Below the pieces are notes generated by a model. The model saw only the letters and a program-made list of their open reading frames with translations. It did no database searches and was not told where the DNA came from. Source: Nitrospina sp. (GTDB lineage: Bacteria; Nitrospinota; Nitrospinia; Nitrospinales; VA-1). From it: a stretch of DNA of 38,880 nucleotides. Location: NCBI GenBank assembly GCA_018702695.1, contig JABIYR010000051.1, forward strand, positions 1 through 38,880, given 5' to 3'. A program made the translations under genes and the position numbers. The number at the start of each line of letters is the position of its first letter. The stretch's first letter is position 1. Positions 29,134 through 37,697 of the stretch are shown here, one piece after another.

Positions 29134-29831
29134 ATGAAAATCTGGATTTCTATCATTGTTCTATTGGTTTCTGCTTGTGCCTCTTCACCCTTCAAGGGGG
29201 CAAACCCGTTTGAGCATACCGAGTTGCTTTTAGACGCGGAGGAGTCGATAGGAGGGCTGATAAATGTTTCGAAAGGCGGCTCCCGGAAAAATTTTTGAGG
29301 CATACCAAGGCCATTGTCGTGTTTCCCGACCTGGTGAAGGCGGCGATGTTTGCCGGCGCACGGATCGGGAAAGGGGTGGTGATTGTGCGTTCGCCAAAAA
29401 CCGGTAAATGGAATCCCCCAGCTTTTATTAAATCCAGCCAGGCCAGTTGGGGGCTTCAGGCCGGAATCCAAAAAGCAGAATTGGTGCTGTTGGTGGTGAC
29501 CAACAAAGGCCTCAGGCAAATATTCCAAACTCGATACAGTTTGGGCTCAGGTCCGCAGATTGCGATTGGGTCGGTAAACAGATCGCTTGATTTAAACTTA
29601 GAGCAGCTTCTTGAGAATAATGATATTTTTGCCTATTCACGCATTGAAGGTTTGTTTGCAGGGCTTTCGTTTGATGGGACGATTATTTCATCTGATAAAC
29701 ACGCCAATTATGAGTATTACCAACAGTCAGTTTCTAACAGAGACTTGCTTGTAGGAAAAGAGGGCATCAAGATACCTGAATCGGGGCGGGCTTTTTTGAA
29801 AAGAATGAACAAGCTGGCTCCTCCTCTCTAG
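29134..29831 (+). pseudogene. SYLF/Ysc84-domain lipoprotein, frame-disrupted
   Basis: Frame 1 from 29134: MKIWISIIVLLVSACASSPFKGANPFEHTELLLDAEESIGGLINVSKGGSRKNF* (lipobox VSAC). SYLF core LPEKFLRHTKAIVVFPDLVKAAMFAGARIGKGVVIV... continues in the -1 frame to 29831. Confidence 0.7.
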
Positions 29832-30817
29832 CGATCTAAAAGAGCCTTGATCGCGTCTGCCACCCTTTCCAGACCTTTTCCATCTATCAATCGTTTGCCA
29901 GCCTGACTCATCTTTTGTAGTACTTCAGGCCCGGTTTTTAAAATCTGGGGAAGACGGGTTTCATCCCAAGACTCAGCCAATCCCAAATTAAGAGCGGCAC
30001 CTTGTTGTTCTGCGTGATGTGCTTTATCCGCTTGATGAGTGACTTGATTGATTACAAATGCTGGCGTGCCCACCGCCATAGCTTCATGCAGAGTGACCCC
30101 TCCAGCGCAGAATACGACATCATGCTCGAACAGGGTTTGTGCCATTTGCGTTGAAGACTCTAGCAGAGTCACCTTTTCATTCTGCATTTGCAAGGCTTTC
30201 AAGGCATCGATGTTTTTGCACCCCGGCCCTGTAAGAAGGGTTAGGCATAGACCCGGGTCAACCTGTAAAAGTTTTTCAGCCAATGTCGATGTCAGAGCGT
30301 GAGGGTCGGTGCCCCCGAATGTTAGTAAAGCTGATCGGAGGGGTTGCTTGAAAATTCGACTTTTTAAATGATAGGTTGCAAAATCGGGTGCGAGAACGCA
30401 ATGGGGATAGCTAAAAAGGGTTGGAACCGACACCAATTTATTTTCATCGAGATTGCAATCTATCAGTAGGTCGACATGATTTCGGCCTTCGCCTAAATCT
30501 TCAAAACTAACCACGGATTTTTTGTGGAGGTGGAATTGCTTTATAAAGTTTTCAGGCGTGTCTTGAATGTCTAAAACGAACAGATCGTGAGACTCGATGA
30601 TTCTATCTGTGAGAAGAAACGGGTCGGGTTGCGTTTGCCGGGAGAACCCGTGCTGGTCGAGCCAATTTTGTGCCGGGGCGTAATCCGGAATATAAAAGAC
30701 GATCTCTGCGCCTCGGTTTCGCAGGGCATTGGCGACATGCGTTTGCCGGACCAAATGGCCCATGCCTTGAGAAAAAGAGGTTTTGCAGAGTATTCCAATT
30801 TGGGTCATGATAGTCAA
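29828..30817 (-). CDS. PseG/SpsG-like UDP-sugar hydrolase/glycosyltransferase
   Basis: GILCKTSFSQGMGHLVRQTHVANAL; LLTFGGTDPHALT; FCAGGVTLHEAMAVGTPAFVI. Confidence 0.78.
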   Translation of the reverse strand: MTIMTQIGILCKTSFSQGMGHLVRQTHVANALRNRGAEIVFYIPDYAPAQNWLDQHGFSRQTQPDPFLLTDRIIESHDLFVLDIQDTPENFIKQFHLHKKSVVSFEDLGEGRNHVDLLIDCNLDENKLVSVPTLFSYPHCVLAPDFATYHLKSRIFKQPLRSALLTFGGTDPHALTSTLAEKLLQVDPGLCLTLLTGPGCKNIDALKALQMQNEKVTLLESSTQMAQTLFEHDVVFCAGGVTLHEAMAVGTPAFVINQVTHQADKAHHAEQQGAALNLGLAESWDETRLPQILKTGPEVLQKMSQAGKRLIDGKGLERVADAIKALLDR

Positions 30818-30831
30818 GTTCTGCGCCCGGT

Positions 30832-31803
30832 CTAAGAAGCGGTGTTGGTTCTCCGTTTGGAGGCCGAGTTGATATTGATCTTCAATAAAATCTCCCGATC
30901 GCTAAAGAGCACATCTGACTTTTCCTGTTTTCGTGCCTTGAGAATGAGCGGAAGTCGTTTGAGCGCCATATAAAAGGCGATCCAGAATCGGCTCTTCATT
31001 CGGAAGAGGTCGCGGATCAAAAAAAGAGGAATATAAAAGAGAAATTGAACGGTCATAGAACGATCCAATATATTCTTCCACACAAAAAGATAATTATTGC
31101 GCGCCGAAATCAGCCCGATCTGTCGCCGTTTTTCCTGTCGCGTGATGGTGGATTGCACTTTGTGATAAGCGACCGATTTGGGTTCATAGAGCACTTTCCA
31201 GCCTCTTTTTAGAGCGCGGTAAGAAAGGTCGATTTCTTCGTAATAGAGAGGATGATAGATGGGGTCAAATCCACCCAGCTTCAAATAGCGTTGTCGGTCC
31301 ACCATAAAAGCCCCGCCGCAAGCAAAGAGCGTTTGGCTGGAGTCATCTGGTTCTTTTTCGTAGAGATAAAAATGTCCATTTTGAAAATAGCCACCGCGAT
31401 TGCCGTAAAGAAAAGTGGTGCCATCGAAGGCATAAAATTTTCCACTGACCGAAAAGGTGTCTTTGTCGGCGACAAAATGTTCGGCGAGATGGGTGAGAGC
31501 ATCTTCATCTAATTTGATGTCGTTGTTCATGGGCATAATGAGGCGGGTTTTTGATAATTCAGCTCCGTAATTATTGGCCCCATGAAACCCGTAATTGACA
31601 GGTGTTTTTTCTGCTCGAACGATGGGGAACTCGCGGGCCAAAACCTCGAGGCTGTCATCGGAGCTACAGTCGTCCACCACCATGATTTCATATTTTCTCT
31701 GGCTGTCAAAGGCAACGGCTTTGATAACGCTAGGCAGGCATTCGCGTAACAGGTCGCGGCCGTTCCAGTTGGTGATGATCAGGGTGATATCGGGTGTATT
31801 CAT
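30832..31803 (-). CDS. Glycosyltransferase family 2
   Basis: ITLIITNWNGRDLLRECLPSVIKA; VVDDCSSDDS; PMNNDIKLDEDAL; GGFDPIYHPLYYEEIDLSYRA. Confidence 0.92.
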   Translation of the reverse strand: MNTPDITLIITNWNGRDLLRECLPSVIKAVAFDSQRKYEIMVVDDCSSDDSLEVLAREFPIVRAEKTPVNYGFHGANNYGAELSKTRLIMPMNNDIKLDEDALTHLAEHFVADKDTFSVSGKFYAFDGTTFLYGNRGGYFQNGHFYLYEKEPDDSSQTLFACGGAFMVDRQRYLKLGGFDPIYHPLYYEEIDLSYRALKRGWKVLYEPKSVAYHKVQSTITRQEKRRQIGLISARNNYLFVWKNILDRSMTVQFLFYIPLFLIRDLFRMKSRFWIAFYMALKRLPLILKARKQEKSDVLFSDREILLKININSASKRRTNTAS

Positions 31804-32852
31804 GAAAGTATCTGTTGAACTGCCGCTAATATTTCGACTTCCCCGTTCAAGGGGACTCTTCCCTTAACGGTCAAACCCTGAGCTGTCTTGATGGCTGTCT
31901 GCCAATCGCCAGGATAAAAATCTTCCTCGGTAATGAGTACCCCGGTTTCAGTAGTTTGTAAATATTCGCGAATCGCTTTGAATTCATAAAAATCTTTGCG
32001 TTCGCAGGTGATGACGGGCTTGTGGCAGGCGAAGGCCGACCCGATAGTGGAATAGCCTCCTTTGGTGCAAACCACATCCACGCTGGCGATGAGGTGCGAA
32101 AACTCGAACCGACTGTCTAAAACATGCAGGTTGGGCACGGGTGTATTGATCGCATCACGAGTCAGGTACAGGCAGTCGGTATGTTGAGCGAGGTTTTCCC
32201 ATAATACCGAATGAATGCCGTATTCCCCGAGGTAAATAAAAACCAGCGTTTTGTCGGCAAAAGAAGTGTTCAGGTCTTGCTCCAACTCTTTACGGATGTC
32301 ATGGCCTTTTTGAGCGATGAAGCCGACTTCTTGGGTTTTTCTAGCCTGAGGTTGGGGCAAATGGCATTGGGGAAGGATATGCAGGTCGGCGCAGGCAATC
32401 TCTTCTTTCAGTGTTTGCAACAAGTCTTGATGCTCTTCAGCCCCTGGTAGGTGGCTGTATATATCATGCCAAGTGAAATTTCCTATCAGGACGGATGGAA
32501 TGCCGAGGTCGTGCGCCGCTTTGATTGGCATGCTGGCAACATCAGAAATAACTAATGCGATTTGATTGTTTTTCAGCCAGTTTTTTTCCGCTTCCAGTGG
32601 TAAATTATTTTGAAAGTCTTTAAAACTTTTGAATGTTTCGGCTGCGTCCACTTGCAAGGAGCCGGAGTGTCGGCACCCTGTGTCGATGGCTTGAAGTGAA
32701 TGTTCGACGTCAAGGTAAGGCGCGAATAGAGGAGCTTCGATTTCCGATTTTATATGGACGTTAAAATGGGAAACAAGCTGTTTTAGAACCGGTATGGAAC
32801 GGGCATAATGCCCGTATCCATGACCGCTGATATAATAGGCAAGATTTTTGAT
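31800..32852 (-). CDS. UDP-glycosyltransferase/MurG-like protein, similar to the N-terminal domain of L-arabinokinases; predicted AUC start
   Basis: Open frame extends 65 codons beyond the ORF-track start: (I)KNLAYYISGHGYGHYARSIPVLKQLVSHFNVHIKSEIEAPLFAPYLDVEHSLQAIDTGCRHSGSLQVDAAET...; VISDVASMPIKAAHDLGIPSVLIGNFTWHDIY; TKGGYSTIGSAFACHKPVI. Confidence 0.75.
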   Translation of the reverse strand: MKNLAYYISGHGYGHYARSIPVLKQLVSHFNVHIKSEIEAPLFAPYLDVEHSLQAIDTGCRHSGSLQVDAAETFKSFKDFQNNLPLEAEKNWLKNNQIALVISDVASMPIKAAHDLGIPSVLIGNFTWHDIYSHLPGAEEHQDLLQTLKEEIACADLHILPQCHLPQPQARKTQEVGFIAQKGHDIRKELEQDLNTSFADKTLVFIYLGEYGIHSVLWENLAQHTDCLYLTRDAINTPVPNLHVLDSRFEFSHLIASVDVVCTKGGYSTIGSAFACHKPVITCERKDFYEFKAIREYLQTTETGVLITEEDFYPGDWQTAIKTAQGLTVKGRVPLNGEVEILAAVQQILS

Positions 32853-32877
32853 TGCTGGCCTTAGAAAAAAGGAGGCG

Positions 32878-33570
32878 CTATTTGTCTTTTGCCGGTTTGT
32901 AGTCGAATTGGCAGACAGAACCCAATTGCGCGAATAGGTTGCTCAATTTCAAGTCCACATAGTCTTTTCGAGCTTCCCAAGGAATTTTGTCAAAAGCACA
33001 GGCGGTCTCGATATAGTCTGTTCTTCCGAAACGGATGAAAAACTGAGCGAACCAACATTGTTTCATTTTGTAGACCCAGTTTTTATCATCAACTTTTTTA
33101 TGCTCCAGCAGGAAATACCTCCAGGTGTGAACTGCATCCACCTGAGGTTGGTGATTTTCGACAAAGCTTTTAAACGGATTTTCGGAAGCCTTCTCTTGCT
33201 CGATCATTTTGTCGAGTTCGGTCTTCTTCCAATTTGCGAGAGCTGATATAACCATGACTCTGGCTTTATCGATCCTCACATTGGCTTCATCCAGCACATT
33301 GTGGGCATTGTAAATAAAAACCGCAACGGTGGTGAGGTATTGCTCTTCTTCGTTTAGTTTATCGCCTTTTTCATATTCCCAGATATCTGCGAATTTTGTG
33401 CGAATGAGTTCTTTATCAACTTCTGCATCCCCCACATCCAGATGCGCGAGAATGGGATCTACACGTTGTCCTGCGCTCTCTCGGCTAGCGGCTTCTGTCT
33501 CGTCCTGACTTAACTCTGTATTTTCATTCATAATGATTTTCAGGGAACAATCTGTTGAGGTTGAATTCAA
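32878..33570 (-). CDS. Protein resembling L-2-amino-thiazoline-4-carboxylic acid hydrolase family
   Basis: C-terminal pattern CWFAQFFIRFG...ACAFDKIPWEARKDYVDLKLSNLFAQLGSVCQFDY; weak recognition only. True start may be 33531 (MNENTELSQ). Confidence 0.4.
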   Translation of the reverse strand: MNSTSTDCSLKIIMNENTELSQDETEAASRESAGQRVDPILAHLDVGDAEVDKELIRTKFADIWEYEKGDKLNEEEQYLTTVAVFIYNAHNVLDEANVRIDKARVMVISALANWKKTELDKMIEQEKASENPFKSFVENHQPQVDAVHTWRYFLLEHKKVDDKNWVYKMKQCWFAQFFIRFGRTDYIETACAFDKIPWEARKDYVDLKLSNLFAQLGSVCQFDYKPAKDK

Positions 33571-33701
33571 GGTCGAATTTTAAATTTGCCAATTTGTTTT
33601 CTAAAATATCATAATCGGGTTTGATGTAGCAAGCGGCTTGATATTATAAGTGAGTGTGGGTTTGAATCTGTGGCAGGGTTGAAAGGACTGTGTATAAATA
33701 T

Positions 33702-34814
33702 ATGAATAAAATTGATTTTGATATTGTGATCATCGGTTCGGGCGTGATTGGGCATAGTATCGCTTTTCGTCTCAAACAAGATGCCCCGCACCTGAAGATA
33801 GCGGTTCTGGGCGACCCGGTGAACTCTCTGCAGGCTTCGCGGGCGGCGGCGGGTATGCTGGCCCCTTTTTGTGAATGCGATGAGGCCGACCCCTTTTTTA
33901 AGTTTTGTCGCGAGTCTTTGACAAAATACCCGGAATTCCTTAAGGAATTGGCCTCAGTCAGTGAAGTTTCTGTGCATCACTCGTTTGCGGGTTCCTTGAT
34001 GCCCGCTTCCTCTTACCGGGAAACTTGGGAAGAGCGTAAGGCATTTTTTGCTCGTGAAGACATTCCCCATGAAGTATGGAGCTCAGAAAAAGTGCGTCAG
34101 AAAGCGCCTTATTTAGCCGAAGACTGCGGTGAGGTGATGTGGGTAGGGGAGGGGCAGGTGAATAACCGACAAATGCACTCTGCGCTCATACAGGCATCGG
34201 GAAGGCGGGGAATCCATGTCTTGGAGGCCAATGTTTCGGGTTTTATTCGTGATGGTGCATCCATTCTCTCAGCGGTCACTGATTCTGGCAATATAAACGG
34301 CGAGCGATTTGTTCTGGCATCGGGGAGTTGGTCTTCCCAGTTGGCGCGGGTGCTCGAGGTTTCTATCCCCCTAAAACCCATCAAAGGACAGATGTGTCGG
34401 GTGCAGTTGGCGGATCATTTTATGGACTATACCCTACATGGCAAGATGACCTATATTGCACCCTGGAGAGAGGGCAATGGCTTTGTGATCGGATCGACCA
34501 TGGAGGACCGGGGCTTTGACCCCTCTGTAGAGAATGCGGTGATCGACCGCTTGATTGCCAATGCGGCGGAAATTCTGCCTTGCCTTAAAACGGCTCCCTT
34601 GATCGAATCGTGGGCCGGTTTGCGCCCAGCGGCTGAAGACCTGATGCCGATCATGGGAAAAAGTGGACGTTACGAAAACCTGCTTTATTCTTCGGGACAT
34701 TATCGCAATGGCATTTTATTGACCCCGAATCAGGCCGATTATATGTCTGCATTAATGCGTGGCACATTGGACAATGAGATCCCTGAGTTTTCACCTTCCC
34801 GTTATAATTTGTGA
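33702..34814 (+). CDS. FAD-dependent glycine/D-amino acid oxidase (ThiO-like)
   Basis: FDIVIIGSGVIGHSIAFRL; ASRAAAGMLAPFCE; PIKGQMCRV; ESWAGLRPAAEDLMPIMG; GHYRNGILLTP. Confidence 0.87.
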   Translation: MNKIDFDIVIIGSGVIGHSIAFRLKQDAPHLKIAVLGDPVNSLQASRAAAGMLAPFCECDEADPFFKFCRESLTKYPEFLKELASVSEVSVHHSFAGSLMPASSYRETWEERKAFFAREDIPHEVWSSEKVRQKAPYLAEDCGEVMWVGEGQVNNRQMHSALIQASGRRGIHVLEANVSGFIRDGASILSAVTDSGNINGERFVLASGSWSSQLARVLEVSIPLKPIKGQMCRVQLADHFMDYTLHGKMTYIAPWREGNGFVIGSTMEDRGFDPSVENAVIDRLIANAAEILPCLKTAPLIESWAGLRPAAEDLMPIMGKSGRYENLLYSSGHYRNGILLTPNQADYMSALMRGTLDNEIPEFSPSRYNL

Positions 34815-34826
34815 TTGGCATTATCT

Positions 34827-36173
34827 ATGGTTCCTGAAAATAAAATAGATTCTGATATTGTGCGCGACTTGCATCGTGTTTGGCACCCTTGTACCCAGCA
34901 TAAAGATTATGAAACGGTTCCCCCGATACTGGTTGAGAGGGCGGAGGGCATTTATCTTTATGACCGACAAGGAAACCGTTATCTGGATGTGATCGCTTCG
35001 TGGTGGGTCAACCTTTTTGGCCATAATCACCCCCGGCTCAATGAAGCACTCACTGCGCAGTTAGATAAAATGGCGCATGTGATGTTCGCCGGTATCACAC
35101 ATCAGCCAGCGATTGATCTGGCTGATGCGTTGGTGAGACTGTCACCAAAGGGATTTGGAAAAGTATTTTTTTCTGACAACGGTTCCACCTCGGTGGAAGT
35201 GGCCTTGAAAATGAGTTTGCAGTATTGGCGGCAGACCGGGAAAGCAGAAAAGACACAGTTCGCCTACCTCAAGGGGGGCTATCATGGCGAAACATTGGGC
35301 GCGCTTTCTGTCTGTGGTCTGGACATTTTTAGAACAAAGTTTGAAAAGGTTCTGGCCCCTAATTTACCAGTTGATGGGCCAGACTGTTTTCGTTGTCCGT
35401 ATGGCTTGCAACGTGAGAGCTGTAATGCGGAATGTTTTGAGCCGATGGAAAAAACATTGTGCGAAAACGCCGATCGAGTCGCGGGAGTGATTGTCGAACC
35501 CTTGGTGCAAGGGGCGGCGGGGATGATGATGTATCCCCCGGTGTATTTGAAAAAACTGCAAGCGATTTGTGAGTCATTGGAAATACATCTGATTTTTGAT
35601 GAAATCGCAGTTGGGTTTGGGCGTACCGGGTCGCTTTTTGTGTGTGAAGCCCACGACCTTCAGCCTACATTTCTCTGTCTGTCGAAAGGTATCACATCAG
35701 GGTACCTTCCTTTATCTGCGACCTTGACCAGCGATAAAATCTATTCTGCTTTCTACGGAGACCGCAGTGATTTATTTATTCATAGTCACAGTTATTCGGC
35801 GAACCCTCTAGCTTGTGCGGTGGCGAATGAAACCCTGAAAATGTTGACAGAAAATAATTTTCTGCAAACACTGAAACCTAAAATTGCGGCCATTAAAGAA
35901 GGGGGTAAGCTCTTTGATGGATTGGCAGGAGAGTTCCGCCAGACGGGGATGATCGCCGCTATGGAACTCGTTAAGGATAAAAAAGAGAAGTTTTCCGCTG
36001 ATAAACGAGTCGGCTATCAGATATTTTTGGAGGGTTTAAAAAGAGGGCTTTTTCTGCGACCTTTGGGCGATGTGGTTTATTTTATTCCTCCCTTGGTTAT
36101 CACCGAAGAAGAGATCGCCGTCATGCTAACAACGGCACGAGACTGTATCCATGCCGTTCTAAAAAAAGGGTGA
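34827..36173 (+). CDS. bioA: Adenosylmethionine-8-amino-7-oxononanoate aminotransferase
   Basis: LHRVWHPCTQHKDYE; VIASWWVNLFGHNHP; FSDNGSTSVEVALKMS; LIFDEIAVGFGRTG; LSKGITSGYLPLSATL. Confidence 0.95.
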   Translation: MVPENKIDSDIVRDLHRVWHPCTQHKDYETVPPILVERAEGIYLYDRQGNRYLDVIASWWVNLFGHNHPRLNEALTAQLDKMAHVMFAGITHQPAIDLADALVRLSPKGFGKVFFSDNGSTSVEVALKMSLQYWRQTGKAEKTQFAYLKGGYHGETLGALSVCGLDIFRTKFEKVLAPNLPVDGPDCFRCPYGLQRESCNAECFEPMEKTLCENADRVAGVIVEPLVQGAAGMMMYPPVYLKKLQAICESLEIHLIFDEIAVGFGRTGSLFVCEAHDLQPTFLCLSKGITSGYLPLSATLTSDKIYSAFYGDRSDLFIHSHSYSANPLACAVANETLKMLTENNFLQTLKPKIAAIKEGGKLFDGLAGEFRQTGMIAAMELVKDKKEKFSADKRVGYQIFLEGLKRGLFLRPLGDVVYFIPPLVITEEEIAVMLTTARDCIHAVLKKG

Positions 36174-36260
36174 ACTCTGGCAATGTCCGGCGGTTTCATT
36201 CCATCAATGAGTTTTTGCTAACTGAGCCCAGCGATAGGCTGGTTTATTTTGGAGTTAATT

Positions 36261-36629
36261 ATGTATGAGGTCACTGTTAAAACTGGTTTTTCAGCCGCGC
36301 ACCAATTGCGGTTGTACGATGGGAAATATGAAAACCTGCATGGGCACAATTGGTCAGCTCAAGTCATGGTAGAGGCCGATGATCTCGATGCGATGGGTGT
36401 CGGCATTGATTTTGTAAAATTAAAGCAGTTTGCGGAAGAGGCGTTGAGTGAACTGGACTATCAGAATATCAATGAAATACCGCCTTTTGACAAGTTGAAC
36501 CCTTCAGCTGAAAATATCGCCCGCTGGTTATTCATGAAAATTAAGGAAAAAGTCCAGACTCCGAGCACGCGGGTAAAACGTGTGGAAATCTGTGAAATGG
36601 AAGGTTGTGGTGCCAGCTATTTTGAATGA
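36261..36629 (+). CDS. queD: 6-carboxy-5,6,7,8-tetrahydropterin synthase
   Basis: MYEVTVKTGFSAAHQLRLYDGKYENLHGHNW; VGIDFVKLKQ; NPSAENIARWLF; VEICEMEGCGASY. Confidence 0.94.
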   Translation: MYEVTVKTGFSAAHQLRLYDGKYENLHGHNWSAQVMVEADDLDAMGVGIDFVKLKQFAEEALSELDYQNINEIPPFDKLNPSAENIARWLFMKIKEKVQTPSTRVKRVEICEMEGCGASYFE

Positions 36630-36656
36630 TTTTTTATACCGTTGATTTGCCTCTTG

Positions 36657-36690
36657 AGCAGGGATTTCGGGTTTTAATCCCTGCTTTCTT
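36657..36690 (+). terminator. Intrinsic terminator after queD
   Basis: AGCAGGGATT-loop-AATCCCTGCT followed by TTCTT. Confidence 0.8.
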
Positions 36691-36962
36691 CATTGCTCGC
36701 CTTCCTAAAGTTGAAAAAATACCTTCCGACCGACCCTTGGCCTCAAAAAATCTCGTAGAATCCAACGAGCCTAATTTTATTAGCCTTAAATGGCTATTTA
36801 TATCCATATTGATGTTGATTGCTCAGTAACTATTTAATAATCAACTAGTTAGTTGTATTTTTGTAAATATTTTTTATGTGTGAATAATTTTTATAACTCT
36901 TTTTAAAATAAGGGGTAATTTTGTTTTATGACAAAATTGGTGTATTTGGAAATTAAAGTATG

Positions 36963-36991
36963 TTGACAAAAGCAATTGATTTCTTTATAGT
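36963..36991 (+). promoter_or_regulatory. Near-consensus sigma70 promoter
   Basis: TTGACA (36963-36968), 17-bp spacer, TATAGT (36986-36991), with AT-rich DNA upstream. Confidence 0.75.
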
Positions 36992-37016
36992 TATTTCATT
37001 CTTAAAAAATCAATTG
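36973..37016. repeat. 10-bp perfect inverted repeat flanking the -10 and predicted start
   Basis: CAATTGATTT (36973-36982) ... AAATCAATTG (37007-37016). Confidence 0.85.
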
Positions 37017-37205
37017 GAGTTTTCGGCGACATTTGCGGGGTTTTTACCTGAATGTTCCGGGTGGTGGCTTTCAATTCACAGGAGCCACTTTTTAGGCCCA
37101 AGTTGGGCTGAAGATTCCTCACTTATTACCGATAGGTTAGTTGAGTAAAGTTTTTCGTTATGAAAAACGGAATTTACAGCAACCATTTTTAGGAGGGATC
37201 GGATC
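36999..37205 (+). ncRNA. Candidate structured 5' leader or sRNA
   Basis: Hairpins GTGGCT(37064)/AGCCAC(37083) followed by TTTTT, GCCC-AAGTT-GGGC (37096-37108), GTTTTTC-gttat-GAAAAAC (37150-37168) between promoter and SD. Confidence 0.4.
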
Positions 37206-37436
37206 ATGAAGGACCCGGTAGCCGATTTTTGGGGAAATATTGAGTATGCTTTGGATCAAGGAGGATTTCGGTACATTCTTGAGGATCTAGTCAGTAAGGT
37301 TCGTGAGAAATTGGACGACTCTTCTATCACCGCACAGTCTATTGACCGCAAGGACTCTTATTCGGAGATTGCCGCTGTTGCGCAAAAGGATGGTTTGGAA
37401 GATTTTGCTCTGGCTTTGCGTTTCGCTAAAGACTGA
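37206..37436 (+). CDS. Hypothetical 76-aa protein
   Basis: Perfect SD AGGAGG (37191-37196) 9 nt before ATG; followed by a strong terminator. Confidence 0.7.
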   Translation: MKDPVADFWGNIEYALDQGGFRYILEDLVSKVREKLDDSSITAQSIDRKDSYSEIAAVAQKDGLEDFALALRFAKD

Positions 37437-37567
37437 TCATCGAAGAGTTATAAAGTAAATAATTTTGTCAGGAACCATCCCGTGCTTTGATGTGTGGGGT
37501 CGATTCTGGCAGATAGAAGTATTTTCGGGAAACCCAACATCTCGATTGTTTAGCCTCAGTACCTCAT

Positions 37568-37612
37568 GAAAGCCTCGATCTCTGTCAGGAGAGACCGGGG
37601 CTTTCTGTTTTT
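37568..37612 (+). terminator. Intrinsic terminator
   Basis: GAAAGCCTCGATCTCT-loop-AGAGACCGGGGCTTTC then TGTTTTT. Confidence 0.88.
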
Positions 37613-37697
37613 GAGATATCATTTTCTTCCTTTCATTCCATTGACCCGTATAATACGGATAGCCTAAGCGCATTGTTTTTAAAGATCGGACGAAACG

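Noticed and set aside
29091-29528. 145-aa minus-strand ORF
   Set aside because: Antisense to the SYLF lipoprotein gene; no recognisable domain.
36960-37148. 62-aa ORF MLTKAIDFFIVISFLKNQ...
   Set aside because: Overlaps the promoter -35/-10 and hairpins; its start lies upstream of the predicted transcription start, with no SD. Better explained as leader RNA.
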